Below, in pieces: positions 8,410 to 17,701 of a DNA stretch of 64,000 nt. Source of the DNA: Flavobacteriaceae bacterium. GTDB taxonomy: Bacteria > Bacteroidota > Bacteroidia > Flavobacteriales > Flavobacteriaceae. Where the stretch lies: assembly GCA_013043685.1 (NCBI GenBank), contig JABDNT010000002.1, positions 1 to 64,000 of the forward strand, in the 5' to 3' direction. The notes beneath the pieces were generated by a model. That model was given only the letters and a program-made list of their open reading frames with translations, was not told where the DNA came from and ran no database searches. Every line of letters starts with the position of its first letter. Within the stretch, counting starts at the first letter, position 1. The position numbers and the translations under genes were made by a program.

Positions 8410-9171
8410 TTAAAGCTCCTTGAGGTCTGTAAGAGGAACCCAGCCATCTTTTCCATCTTCCAACCTAATCCGCACCCATTCATCATCTCGTTCCAGTAGC
8501 TGGACTTTGGTGCCTTCATGAATTACAAAAGTTACCTCTCCCCCAACCGAAGGTGCATCTTTTACCTCAACTTTTTCTGAATAGATAATAGCCGGATTGT
8601 TTTTTTGATAGTCCGAGTACGTCATAAATGCCAAAGTTATACTAGCCACCAGGAAAAATAAAGTGGCAATGGAAGCCGCGAACAATATACGTTTCTTCCT
8701 TTCCGAAGCTGAATAGTAATATAATAAGAACAGCAAAACAAAAATGAATGAAAAAATTGCTGCATTAATAGCCCACCCATTGTAGTTGAAAACTCCCGAT
8801 ACACTTCTATACCAGGTTTTAAAGACGTTTTGAGGCAAGGGTTCTATAGCATCAACCCTTGCATTCTCGGCAAACGCCAGGTTGTTTTGAATATCAAGAT
8901 CGTATGGGTCCAGCTGTAATGCTTTTTCATAATAATAGATACTTGGTCCAATATTATTGAGTTTATAATGTGCATTTCCAAGATTGAAATACAACTCGGC
9001 AGAATGTTCTCCAGCGTTGAGAATTTCCTGCCATTGAGAGATCGCCTCCTGGTAGTTTTCAGTTTTATAGGCCTCCTTACCCAGGTTGAAACTGGTTTCA
9101 TTCTGCGCACAGATATAAGGGCTTACCAAAAGAACAAACAAGAAAAAATATGTCGCTACGTTAATTTTCAT
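8410..9171 (-). CDS. batE: BatE: TPR, two TM helices and SH3 domain
   Basis: Last gene of the Bat operon. The 253-residue protein has a signal peptide (first ~22 residues), two to three TPR motifs (about residues 25-110, e.g. AELYFNLGNAHYKLNNIGPS), two membrane helices (about 130-155 and 163-190) and a C-terminal bacterial SH3 domain (about 200-253, ending WVPLTDLKEL). This is the standard BatE layout. Its start overlaps batD by 4 bases (ATGA). Bat proteins are linked to oxygen tolerance and envelope stress in Bacteroides and Leptospira; they are thought to form a membrane complex with the VWA proteins. Confidence 0.9.
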   Translation of the reverse strand: MKINVATYFFLFVLLVSPYICAQNETSFNLGKEAYKTENYQEAISQWQEILNAGEHSAELYFNLGNAHYKLNNIGPSIYYYEKALQLDPYDLDIQNNLAFAENARVDAIEPLPQNVFKTWYRSVSGVFNYNGWAINAAIFSFIFVLLFLLYYYSASERKKRILFAASIATLFFLVASITLAFMTYSDYQKNNPAIIYSEKVEVKDAPSVGGEVTFVIHEGTKVQLLERDDEWVRIRLEDGKDGWVPLTDLKEL

Positions 9172-10949
9172 CGTATGAGTTGTTTGTCAATGGTTGAAAT
9201 TACTTTAACTGCCTTGTCGTAATCATGTTTCATGGCTACGCTCGAAGCAGGGGTATAGCGCGCTAACTCACAGCTTTTAAGAATTTCAAAAAAGGTTGCG
9301 ATAGTAGTTTCTTCCGCTCCTTTATCGTGAAGCAAACCGGTGATCTTCTCTTTGCTGAAATCACTCGTTTCTATCGCTAATTTGGCCTTTAAATAATTGT
9401 GAAGAGCTCTTTCCATAGCTTCATAAAATCCTACTTTATCTCCCAGTGAACGTTTTGCTTCGGTAAGATATTTTTTTGCTAATTTATCTGCTCTCCTTAG
9501 TTTATTCCCTTGAATATCCCGTAATCGTTTTTTTCGCTTTCTGCCTATAAAGATAAAAAGTGGTATTAACAGAAAAGGGCCGCCCACCAGACTCCAGAAC
9601 AATCCTGATTGAAAGAAATCTGAAGTCACAACAGGCTTTAGTGTTGTATTTAATTTAATGTATTTAAACTGCTCTTCATTAAAAACAGTTACCGGATTCT
9701 TCCCGTTAGTTGTCGTTTCCGAAGTAGTTGCACTAGTTACCGGGCCATTAACCACGTTGAGCACAATTTCATCTGAGGACAGGGTACGGTATTTTTCGGT
9801 CTTAGGATCGAAAAACGAAAAACTCAAAGGACGAATGGGATAATCCCCTTTAAATTGAGGGACTACTGTATAGGTCTCTGAAATTGAACCTCTCATACCA
9901 TCTGTTTGCGTACTTACCTTGTTATCCCGCTCAGGCTCAAAGAGTTCAAGCGCAGCAGGAAGCTTTACAGAAGGCAGATCGAATAACTTCAGATTTCCTT
10001 TTCCACTTACCTTTACCGTGAGCTGTAAGGCTTCGTTCGCATCCAGGCTCGAGCGGTCTGCCTGCACATCGAATGTAAAATCACCTACGGCACCGTTAAA
10101 ATTATCCGGGCGACCTTCAGCAGGTAATGGTTTGACATCTATAGTTTTGTTACCCGCCGAAATGGTCTTATTTACACGCGTCATTAATCTTCGCCCAAAA
10201 AGATCCCTTTTATTCGTCTCAACGTCGATCGGCACATCAAGTGTTAACGGTTCAATAGTTAATTTACCTGTTTTTTGAGGATACAATACTGTAGTTTGAA
10301 CAATGATATACCGGTAATCTGTTCGGCCATTGTACTCTCCGTCGTACACTGTGAAATTCCCTCTGTTTGAAATAGTCTGGCTCCAGAAATCGGCATATTT
10401 CGGAGTGTCAATTTCCCGGAACCCCCTTGTGAGATTTACGTCGTTTGAAACATATAATCTATACTGAACCGTTATTGCCTCATTCAGATAGGGATTTGTA
10501 TCCGATATACTCGCTACCAAATGCACATTCTCGCTGGCAACATATTCGGCATTGTCACCATCCTTCGGCCTTTCCACAGCTGCAGTGACCTCAATACTTA
10601 CCGGAAGCGTCTTGTAAGTTTCCCCATCTATATCTATGGTGGCCTGTCCTATAGCAAATTTACCTCGCTTTTGGGGAGTTAGATAATAGGAATATGTCTT
10701 TGAATAGCTGCGTTTTCCATTAATATAAGAATTGCTGATAGCCTGGTTCGGACCTCCCACCACACGAAATCCACTAAAGGATGGCGGATTAAAGTTGTCC
10801 CCGTCCTGGTTCATTTCAAAATCAACTCTCAATCTTTCATTCACTCCAAGTTTACTCTTGCTAACCTTAGTTTCAAAACGTACCTGGGCCTGTGTTAGAC
10901 CCAGACTAAAAAGGAAAAAGAATATGTAAATGAAATACGTAGGTTTCAT
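9168..10949 (-). CDS. batD: BatD: secreted BatD-domain protein with one TM helix
   Basis: A 593-residue protein with a signal peptide ending near TQAQ (about residue 21), extended periplasmic beta-rich BatD domains (about 22-440), one transmembrane helix (about 447-467, GLFWSLVGGPFLLIPLFIF) followed by a basic patch GRKRKKRLR, and a cytoplasmic helical C-terminal domain. This is the typical oxygen-tolerance BatD architecture. The start is 2 bases after batC's stop and the end overlaps batE by 4 bases, so translation is coupled along the operon. Confidence 0.92.
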   Translation of the reverse strand: MKPTYFIYIFFFLFSLGLTQAQVRFETKVSKSKLGVNERLRVDFEMNQDGDNFNPPSFSGFRVVGGPNQAISNSYINGKRSYSKTYSYYLTPQKRGKFAIGQATIDIDGETYKTLPVSIEVTAAVERPKDGDNAEYVASENVHLVASISDTNPYLNEAITVQYRLYVSNDVNLTRGFREIDTPKYADFWSQTISNRGNFTVYDGEYNGRTDYRYIIVQTTVLYPQKTGKLTIEPLTLDVPIDVETNKRDLFGRRLMTRVNKTISAGNKTIDVKPLPAEGRPDNFNGAVGDFTFDVQADRSSLDANEALQLTVKVSGKGNLKLFDLPSVKLPAALELFEPERDNKVSTQTDGMRGSISETYTVVPQFKGDYPIRPLSFSFFDPKTEKYRTLSSDEIVLNVVNGPVTSATTSETTTNGKNPVTVFNEEQFKYIKLNTTLKPVVTSDFFQSGLFWSLVGGPFLLIPLFIFIGRKRKKRLRDIQGNKLRRADKLAKKYLTEAKRSLGDKVGFYEAMERALHNYLKAKLAIETSDFSKEKITGLLHDKGAEETTIATFFEILKSCELARYTPASSVAMKHDYDKAVKVISTIDKQLIR

Positions 10950-10951
10950 GA

Positions 10952-11851
10952 TTACCAGTCTTTATTCGATTTTACTTTTGCACCCTTTTGTTTTCGGGCG
11001 TTGATCTTATCCTGAACTTTTTTCTCTTCATTGTTCATAGCCTCCAGCAAATTCTTTACCTGCTGAGGAGATAACTGGCCTGGCACAGGTTTCTGTTGTT
11101 TAGGTTGTTCTCCTTCTCCATCCTTCTGTTCATTTGGATCTTTCGGATTTCCACGATCGTCTTTATTCTCTCCATCTTTGTTTTCATCCTTCTCATCTCC
11201 TTTATCCTCATTCTCTTTCTCATCACCTTCATCACCTTCCTGATCCTTGCCTTTATCATCTTTATTCTCGTTCTCATCCTTGTTCTCCTCGTCTTTATTA
11301 TTCTCTTCATCTTTATTATCATCACCACCCTGGGGAGGATTCTTTTCTAACATTTCTTTGGCCAGAGCCAGGTTATATCTGGTTTCATCATCACCAGGAT
11401 TATTCCGTAGTGCATTTTTATATGCTTCCACAGCCTCCTGGTATTTCTTAGCATTCATAAAGGTGTTACCCAAATTATGATAAGCCTTGTGTTTTTCAGG
11501 TTTGGATTCTGCTACTTCGGCTGCTTGCACGTATCGGCGCATAGCTTCATCATTTAATTCCTTTTCATAGTAGGCATTTCCCAGATTATATTTCCCGGTC
11601 TCATTCGCAGGTGATAGGGAAATTGCCTTTCTAAGATCTACTTCAGCATCGATGAAATCATCCGATTCTAGTTCGGAGGTGGCTGATCTCAACAGATTTG
11701 TTGTCTCTTTTTCAATTTTCTCTTTCTCTTTGTCTTCCTGCGCTAGAACAGAGTTGTTTGCTAATAAAACACATAGCAGTATATAGAATCCCTTCGGGAT
11801 CCCAGTGTAAAATCTATTTGTTAACCGTTGCATAGTATTATTCCTTTTCAT
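10952..11851 (-). CDS. batC: BatC: TPR protein with long charged low-complexity tail
   Basis: The 299-residue protein has an N-terminal signal peptide, TPR motifs (about residues 55-170, with YNLGNAYYEKELNDEAMRRY) and then about 80 residues of almost pure Asp, Glu, Lys, Asn and Gly (about 174-250) before a short conserved end. The acidic segment is repetitive at DNA level (GATGAA/AAAGAT-type units) and is probably disordered. The start at 11851 overlaps batB by 14 bases; an internal ATG at 11833 would give a 4-base gap after batB and a cleaner signal peptide (MQRLTNRFYTG onward), so that may be the real start. Confidence 0.88.
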   Translation of the reverse strand: MKRNNTMQRLTNRFYTGIPKGFYILLCVLLANNSVLAQEDKEKEKIEKETTNLLRSATSELESDDFIDAEVDLRKAISLSPANETGKYNLGNAYYEKELNDEAMRRYVQAAEVAESKPEKHKAYHNLGNTFMNAKKYQEAVEAYKNALRNNPGDDETRYNLALAKEMLEKNPPQGGDDNKDEENNKDEENKDENENKDDKGKDQEGDEGDEKENEDKGDEKDENKDGENKDDRGNPKDPNEQKDGEGEQPKQQKPVPGQLSPQQVKNLLEAMNNEEKKVQDKINARKQKGAKVKSNKDW

Positions 11852-12875
11852 TAAACAAATTCAATTTTCGTACCCAGGCCGTTTTCCGCTCCAGTAAAAG
11901 TATATCCAATATGAGCAAAAATAATGCCCCAACCAGAAACCACTGGAACTGATCTTTAAAATCGGTAAACTGCTTGGCATCAAATTCTTTCTTGTCCATC
12001 CCATTCAAAATGGCAGTTACTTCTTCCAGAACATCTTTGGTGTTATTACCTTCAATATAGGTTCCGTTGGCCTGTGACGCTATTTCCTTAAGCCTATCTT
12101 CTCCCAGTCTTGTAATAACCTGTTCGTTGTTCTGGTCTCTTTTATAGTATTGCAGCACTCCGTTGCGCTTTATAGGAATAGGTCCTCCAACCGCAGTACC
12201 TACTCCGATAGTATAGATCTTTATTCCTTCTGAAGCAGCTTCAGCAGATATCTCTGCCAAACTCCCCTCATGATCCTCCCCGTCCGAGACTATAAAAAGC
12301 ACCCTGTTTGTCTGCTCTTCGTCGTCATAATAGGTTTTTGCCATAGCTATAGCCTCGGTAATGGCAGTGCCTTGCGAGGAAACCATATCGGTATTCATTC
12401 CGTTTAGGAACAATTTAGCCGACGAAAAGTCTGTAGTGATCGGAACTTGTGGAAACGCACTTCCCGCATATCCTATTATACCAATTCGGTCACCGGCCAG
12501 GCTATTGATAATTTGAGTCACCAGCTGTTTGGATTTCTCAAGCCTGTTGGGTGCAATATCCTCAGCTAGCATACTCTTTGAAACATCCAATGCAAAAACA
12601 ACATCGACTCCTTCTCTTTTTACCGTTTCAAGTTTTGTTCCGATCTTCGGGTTCACAAGCGCGAACGCCAGTGCCGTTAGTGCCAGGCAAAATACTGATA
12701 TCTTCAGCATGGACTTAAAATTAGATCGGTCGGGACTTAACTTCCTAAGCAGGCGGTTATCGGCAAATTTCTTCTGGGTGCGATATTTCCAGAACAGCAC
12801 CAATAGGAACAGAACCACTACGGCAGGAATGGCCAGCAATAGATAAAAATATATGGGTTCCTCTAATTGATACAT
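11838..12875 (-). CDS. batB: BatB: VWA-domain membrane protein
   Basis: A 345-residue protein with two N-terminal TM helices (about 8-27 and 57-75), a von Willebrand factor A domain with a complete MIDAS motif (ALDVSKSM near residues 94-101, plus a downstream Thr and the SDGED segment) and a C-terminal TM helix (about 312-330). The VWA domain would face the periplasm and bind a divalent metal. It starts 2 bases after batA. BatA and BatB are paralogues; this one carries the longer N-terminal linker and the sequence AEDIAPNRLEKSK after MIDAS. Confidence 0.93.
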   Translation of the reverse strand: MYQLEEPIYFYLLLAIPAVVVLFLLVLFWKYRTQKKFADNRLLRKLSPDRSNFKSMLKISVFCLALTALAFALVNPKIGTKLETVKREGVDVVFALDVSKSMLAEDIAPNRLEKSKQLVTQIINSLAGDRIGIIGYAGSAFPQVPITTDFSSAKLFLNGMNTDMVSSQGTAITEAIAMAKTYYDDEEQTNRVLFIVSDGEDHEGSLAEISAEAASEGIKIYTIGVGTAVGGPIPIKRNGVLQYYKRDQNNEQVITRLGEDRLKEIASQANGTYIEGNNTKDVLEEVTAILNGMDKKEFDAKQFTDFKDQFQWFLVGALFLLILDILLLERKTAWVRKLNLFNEKE

Positions 12876-12877
12876 AT

Positions 12878-13879
12878 TTATATAAAACTTCTAAAAAGCG
12901 TATAACGCAGTAAAAATTCTAAGCCCAACAACGCCAATGCAAGAAGGGCCAGTGGGCGAAATTTTTCTTCGTAATTAGTGTATTTGAATTCTTCTATATC
13001 TGTTTTCTCCAGTTTGTTGATTTCATTATAAATCTCGTTCAATTTTGTGGTGCTGGTTGCACGAAAATATTGACCGCCGGTCGTTTCCGCAATTTCTTGC
13101 AGCAAAGCCTCATCAATCTCAACCTGAATACTACCATACTGGAAACTGCCATCCGGTCGGATCCCGATTGGCGATTGTGCCATCCCATTTGTTCCCAATC
13201 CTATGGTGTATACTTTTATTCCAAATTCTACGGCCAGTTCACTCGCGATTTTCGGGTCGATAAAGCCAGTATTATTCACACCATCTGTGAGCAATATAAT
13301 TACCTTACTCTTCGCCCTACTTTCTTTCAAACGATTTACCGCCGTAGCCAATCCCATACCAATTGCAGTTCCGGGATCTATTACAGTATTGTAGCGCAAG
13401 CTCTTTAAAGACGAAAGAACGATGCTTTTATCACTGGTCAATGGGGTTTTGGTATAACTCTCCCCAGCATATTCCACCAATCCGATCCTGTCATTGGGTC
13501 GGGCGTTAATAAATCGGGCGGCTACAGTTTTCAATGCTTCAAGTCGGCTGGGTCGCAGATCCCTCGCCAGCATACTCGCCGAAACATCGATTGCCATCAC
13601 GATGTCGATCCCTTTGGTTGTTTTAATCCGGGTGGATTCGTCTACCGTGCGCGGCCTGGCGAGGGCCACTATAATTGCTGCTAACGCAAGCAATCTCAGA
13701 ATGAAGAGAAAAGGACGAACTTTAGCAAGCCAGTTTTTCCCGGTCTTAAAACCCTTCAAACTTGATATGGTTAGTGACGCCGTCTGCCTGTGGCGCATCC
13801 AGATAAACCACACAACTAATGCCGGCAGCAATAAAAGCAGCCAGAAGAACTCAGGATTTACATATTCAAACCTATCCAT
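12878..13879 (-). CDS. batA: BatA: VWA-domain membrane protein
   Basis: A 333-residue paralogue of BatB: two N-terminal TM helices (about 10-27 and 55-75), VWA domain with MIDAS motif AIDVSASM (about residues 94-101) and TDGVNNTG as the later metal-site segment, and a C-terminal TM helix (about 308-326). The motif ARDLRPSRLEALK after MIDAS is standard for BatA. Its ATG overlaps the stop of the upstream BatD-like gene by one base (TAATG), tying it into the operon. Confidence 0.93.
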   Translation of the reverse strand: MDRFEYVNPEFFWLLLLLPALVVWFIWMRHRQTASLTISSLKGFKTGKNWLAKVRPFLFILRLLALAAIIVALARPRTVDESTRIKTTKGIDIVMAIDVSASMLARDLRPSRLEALKTVAARFINARPNDRIGLVEYAGESYTKTPLTSDKSIVLSSLKSLRYNTVIDPGTAIGMGLATAVNRLKESRAKSKVIILLTDGVNNTGFIDPKIASELAVEFGIKVYTIGLGTNGMAQSPIGIRPDGSFQYGSIQVEIDEALLQEIAETTGGQYFRATSTTKLNEIYNEINKLEKTDIEEFKYTNYEEKFRPLALLALALLGLEFLLRYTLFRSFI

Positions 13880-15564
13880 TATTGTTGCTTTTGCTTTGTG
13901 GGTTGTACTTCCAATTCAATCGAATTCCGTATCCGATCCACTAATTCCTCAGCGTACCGATCGGAATCCAACGACGAGATAATTATTTGCTGCAAGGCAC
14001 CTTGCTGGCCAAAAACGAGCATTTCATAATTTTGGGTGTCATTATTTCCTTTTACAAACGGATTTTCACTTTCAAAACTTCCATAGGCTTTAATTCCTTT
14101 TACACCATTATCAGTTTCAAAACTCTCTGTTTTCACTACCAGATTCCTTGCCCCTTGTGCTTCAAATGTTGCCAGGGCGCCTTCCAGAACTTTCTCAAGT
14201 TCTCCATCGATGGGTTGATTAAATATTGTGGTATTTACCACTAAATAGAATCGATCCAGGATACTTCCGTAAGCAAAGAACCTACTGCTTTGGACCGCTT
14301 CCTGCATCTCTGGTGGCAATTGTACGTCTTGCCGTTTCAGAACAACAGGGGTTTCCATAATTACCGCGGGAATACCATATTCGCTTCGGTACCATTGACC
14401 TTCTACCAGGTCTTTAGTAGGATGACCGATAACGTTGTCCTTAAGATAATCCCAGCCGTAAGTAGAAGCTAATATAACCACAGCAATAATGACAGCCAGC
14501 ATACCTGTAGCGGCGCCATAGATAATTCGTTTATTGCGACGGCGTCTGCGTTGCTCCTGCGCGTATAACTCATTCTGAAGTAATTCTTCCTCGGTGGGCT
14601 CTGGAACAACCTCATGGGTTTCAGTAATAATTTCTTCAATAGTATTTCGATCAGAGGAAGACTGACCCTGGGCCATTTCCATCTTGGCAAATTTTACAAG
14701 GTCGGCTCGCTTTAAAATGGCATCCAGTTTTGATATGGTTTCCGTATCAAATTCAAAATTCCCGGCATCCTTGTGCAGTTGTAACCTTTCAATAAGTTCG
14801 TCACTGGTACTTTCTAACGCAGTATCATCTATTTCCCTATCTAAGTATCGCTTCACAATTTCAGTGAGTTGAGAATAATACTCTTTTGAGCGATTGGAGC
14901 TCAACAAATTCGAGGCGTCGAGTTCTTTTAAAGAAGCCAGGGCCTCATCGTAAGGTGGAAGTTGTTCTTCTTCGGCTTCTCTTTTCTTTTTTCTTCGCAA
15001 TAAATACCAGCCAATTCCACCAATGATAATCAAGGGCAGCAACCAATACAGCAATTTCATGAAATTGAATGGCGTTGAGCCTACTTCGATCGCCGGTTTT
15101 ATTTCGAACATCTTTTGCTGAGTGGTATCAACAGGGACATCGGCAACTTCGATCTTAACCGAATCGGTACTGAAAACCCTGTCGTTTATAACTATCTTTT
15201 GAGGCGGGATAGTGTAGCTGCCGGAATCGAATTGGGTTAGGCCATACTTCTTGATTAGCCGGTACTTAGCTTGTTCGTAGGTGGTGTCCACCTTATACGA
15301 TTCTATCATTTCCAGAGGCAAGAACGACTGTCCCTCGGGAAAAAGGACAAGGTCTGTCGAATCTGCCATTACCTCAACCGAATACCTGATCTCTTCGCCT
15401 ATACGGATATTAGTGGTATCCACATTTGAGGTAATTTGAGCCTCGGCCCATCCGCCACTTAACAATAGGAACAACAGGACGATATTCCTCACTTTCACTT
15501 CGACTACGCTCAAAGGGAAGGTGAGGAATGATAAAAATCTGATATTTATAATCCTGTCCGGCAT
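13879..15564 (-). CDS. Bat-operon membrane protein with BatD-like N-terminal domain
   Basis: A 561-residue protein found between the DUF58 gene and batA, as in other Bacteroidota. After a signal peptide (cleavage probably near WAEAQ) come a periplasmic beta domain with BatD-like character (about residues 45-155), a TM helix (about 172-190, LLYWLLPLIIIGGIGWYLL) with basic stop-transfer RRKKKR, a cytoplasmic helical region (DUF4381-like), a second TM helix (about 346-367) and a final soluble domain. The first 24 residues before VRNIVLLFLLL are partly encoded by an inverted repeat (15484-15529), so the true start could be the ATG at 15564 or the GTG at 15492. Confidence 0.8.
   Translation of the reverse strand: MPDRIINIRFLSFLTFPLSVVEVKVRNIVLLFLLLSGGWAEAQITSNVDTTNIRIGEEIRYSVEVMADSTDLVLFPEGQSFLPLEMIESYKVDTTYEQAKYRLIKKYGLTQFDSGSYTIPPQKIVINDRVFSTDSVKIEVADVPVDTTQQKMFEIKPAIEVGSTPFNFMKLLYWLLPLIIIGGIGWYLLRRKKKREAEEEQLPPYDEALASLKELDASNLLSSNRSKEYYSQLTEIVKRYLDREIDDTALESTSDELIERLQLHKDAGNFEFDTETISKLDAILKRADLVKFAKMEMAQGQSSSDRNTIEEIITETHEVVPEPTEEELLQNELYAQEQRRRRRNKRIIYGAATGMLAVIIAVVILASTYGWDYLKDNVIGHPTKDLVEGQWYRSEYGIPAVIMETPVVLKRQDVQLPPEMQEAVQSSRFFAYGSILDRFYLVVNTTIFNQPIDGELEKVLEGALATFEAQGARNLVVKTESFETDNGVKGIKAYGSFESENPFVKGNNDTQNYEMLVFGQQGALQQIIISSLDSDRYAEELVDRIRNSIELEVQPTKQKQQ
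15484..15529. repeat. Inverted repeat inside the 5' coding region of the BatD-like gene
   Basis: Arms of 13 bases, 15484-15496 and 15517-15529, are reverse complements with a single mismatch; the 20-base spacer contains CTTCGACTACGCTC. This core resembles short dispersed repeats I recall from flavobacterial genomes. No second copy was noticed in the window. It encodes FPLSVVEVKVRN of the gene on the minus strand. Confidence 0.65.
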
Positions 15565-15571
15565 TTATTTT

Positions 15572-16438
15572 TTATGCTCTTCGTTTAAAATATCCCAATA
15601 GCTTTTTTACATAGCTTTCATCCACACGGCAGTCGATAGCTCCTGCGCCACTCTTGGTGAATGCTTCCTGGTAATAATCAACTCTTTCGCGATAATAGCG
15701 GTGATAGTTCCTGCGAACTGCATTGGAACCGGTGTTCACCAGGAGATGTTCACCCGTTTCCTCATCCAGCATTTCCACCATCCCCAGGTTTGGTATAGCC
15801 TCTTCTTTAGCGTCGTAAACGCGTATCCCGGTAACATCGTGCTTTTTGGCCACGATCTTGAGAGTATCGTGATAACCATCGGTAATGAAATCGGACAACA
15901 CAAAGACGATGGCCTTCTTTTTCATCACGTTGGTGAGATACTTCAGGGCTTGAGCCACATCAGTTTTCTTGCTTTTCGGATGGAATTCTATAAGTTCCCT
16001 AATAATTCTAAGTACATGGAACTTGCCTTTCTTCGGTGGTATAAATAATTCGATCTCATCGGTAAAAAGGATCAGGCCTGTTTTATCATTATTCTGCATA
16101 GCCGAAAACGCCAGCGTGGCCGCTATTTCGGTTACAACCTCATTTTTGAACTGCTTGTCTGTTCCGAAGAATTCGGAGCCACTAACGTCGACAACAAGCA
16201 TAAGTGTAAGTTCACGTTCTTCTTCAAAAACCTTGATGAATGGCTCGTTATAACGAGCGGTCACATTCCAATCGATATTACGCACATCATCTCCAAACTG
16301 GTATTGACGCACTTCACTAAAGGTCATACCTCTTCCCTTAAAGGTACTATGGTACTCTCCTCCAAACACGTGGTCGCTTAACCTTCGTGTTTTAATTTCG
16401 ATCTTTCGTACTTTCTTGAGAAGTTCTTTCGTATCCAT
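15572..16438 (-). CDS. DUF58 (VWA-like) protein of the MoxR/Bat operon
   Basis: A 288-residue soluble protein of the DUF58 family. The signature RQYQFGDDVRNIDWNVTAR (around residues 45-63) is complete and is followed by a VWA-like fold with MIDAS-type DVSGS (around 84-88). DUF58 proteins are regularly encoded directly after moxR; the pair is thought to act as an AAA+ chaperone and its client or adaptor for inserting metal or maturing the VWA proteins BatA and BatB. It ends 7 bases before the next gene. Confidence 0.92.
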   Translation of the reverse strand: MDTKELLKKVRKIEIKTRRLSDHVFGGEYHSTFKGRGMTFSEVRQYQFGDDVRNIDWNVTARYNEPFIKVFEEERELTLMLVVDVSGSEFFGTDKQFKNEVVTEIAATLAFSAMQNNDKTGLILFTDEIELFIPPKKGKFHVLRIIRELIEFHPKSKKTDVAQALKYLTNVMKKKAIVFVLSDFITDGYHDTLKIVAKKHDVTGIRVYDAKEEAIPNLGMVEMLDEETGEHLLVNTGSNAVRRNYHRYYRERVDYYQEAFTKSGAGAIDCRVDESYVKKLLGYFKRRA

Positions 16439-16525
16439 TTTCAGTAAACTTTAAAAGCTTGCAGTTGTGATTGTTGCTTTTCAGCCAGGTTTGTTTCCTT
16501 AGGCGCTGGGTATACTGCGTACTGA

Positions 16526-17530
16526 TTACGGTACTTCAATTACATTGACGATTTTATTGATAATATCTTCGGATGTTACATTCTCTGCTTCGGCTTCGTA
16601 GGTCAACCCAATTCTGTGACGTAACACATCGTGAACAATTGCACGAACGTCTTCCGGGATCACATACCCCCGGCGTTTAATAAACGCATAGCACTTAGAG
16701 GCCATAGCAAGATTTATACTACCACGGGGTGATGCTCCGAATCCAATTAGAGGTTTGATTTCGGACAGCTTATAGTGCTCCGGAGTTCTGGTGGCAAAAA
16801 TAATATCGAGTATATATTTTTCAATCTTTTCATCCATGTAAACCTCGCGAACAGCTTGTTGCGCTCTCAGGATTTGTTCCAGGGTAACAACAGGGTTTAT
16901 CTTTTCGTAAGCTCCTTTCAGGTTTTGACGAATGATCAGTTGTTCCTCGGCGATCTTAGGATAATCGATCACCGTTTTCAGCATGAATCTGTCCACCTGA
17001 GCCTCGGGTAAAGGATAAGTTCCTTCCTGTTCAATAGGATTTTGCGTTGCCATTACCAGGAAAGGCTCGTCGAGTATGAAGGTATCTTCTCCAATAGTAA
17101 CTTGTCTTTCCTGCATGGCTTCAAGCAATGCGGACTGAACTTTCGCCGGGGCCCTGTTTATCTCGTCGGCCAGCACAAAGTTGGCGAATATTGGGCCTTT
17201 TTTAATGCTGAAGTCATTCAGCTTCATGTTATAAATGAGTGTACCTACCACATCTGCAGGCAGAAGATCGGGGGTGAACTGAATTCGGCTGAAAGAACCG
17301 TGAACTGCCTGCGCCAGCGTGTTAATCGCAAGTGTCTTCGCTAATCCGGGTACCCCTTCCAGCAAAATATGACCTCGTCCCAACAGACCAATAAGAAGTC
17401 GTTCCACCATATGCTTCTGGCCAATGATCACCTTATTCATTTCAAGGGTCAGGATATCTACAAAAGCACTCTCTTTTTCAATTTTTTCATTTAACGCACC
17501 TATGTCTAATGCAGTCGTTACTTCTTCCAT
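16526..17530 (-). CDS. moxR: MoxR family AAA+ ATPase
   Basis: First gene of the Bat operon by position. The 334-residue protein has Walker A GVPGLAKT (about residues 59-66), Walker B LADEINRAPAKVQSALLEAM (about residues 124-143), sensor-1 in the ATQNPIEQEGTYPLPEAQ segment and an arginine finger nearby in VDRFMLK; all are intact. MoxR ATPases act as chaperones for VWA-containing complexes. The 87-base gap to the DUF58 gene is the largest inside the operon and shows no terminator. No clear TAnnTTTG element was seen upstream of the ATG at 17530. Confidence 0.94.
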   Translation of the reverse strand: MEEVTTALDIGALNEKIEKESAFVDILTLEMNKVIIGQKHMVERLLIGLLGRGHILLEGVPGLAKTLAINTLAQAVHGSFSRIQFTPDLLPADVVGTLIYNMKLNDFSIKKGPIFANFVLADEINRAPAKVQSALLEAMQERQVTIGEDTFILDEPFLVMATQNPIEQEGTYPLPEAQVDRFMLKTVIDYPKIAEEQLIIRQNLKGAYEKINPVVTLEQILRAQQAVREVYMDEKIEKYILDIIFATRTPEHYKLSEIKPLIGFGASPRGSINLAMASKCYAFIKRRGYVIPEDVRAIVHDVLRHRIGLTYEAEAENVTSEDIINKIVNVIEVP

Positions 17531-17701
17531 TTTTAGTAATTCTTTGAACTATATTGATTCTGGTTGATTAAGTACCGCAAATTGCCTATTTATTATGGTT
17601 TATCCTGTTAACGATTGGTTAAAAATAAACGGTAGAAAGCCTATTGAGGCTTTTAAATGTTACGTTCAATTTGTTACCTTTAAAACTTGCAAAAAAGAAC
17701 C

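Noticed and set aside
11096-11480. Hydrophobic reading frames (84-105 codons) on the plus strand opposite batC
   Set aside because: They arise from the antisense of the Lys/Asp/Glu-rich batC tail; composition is repeats of Phe, Ile, Leu and Ser with no family match or promoter.
17687-17701. TTG start for the aldo/keto reductase
   Set aside because: The ATG at 17702 gives the family N-terminus, and the upstream codons overlap the promoter-proximal leader.
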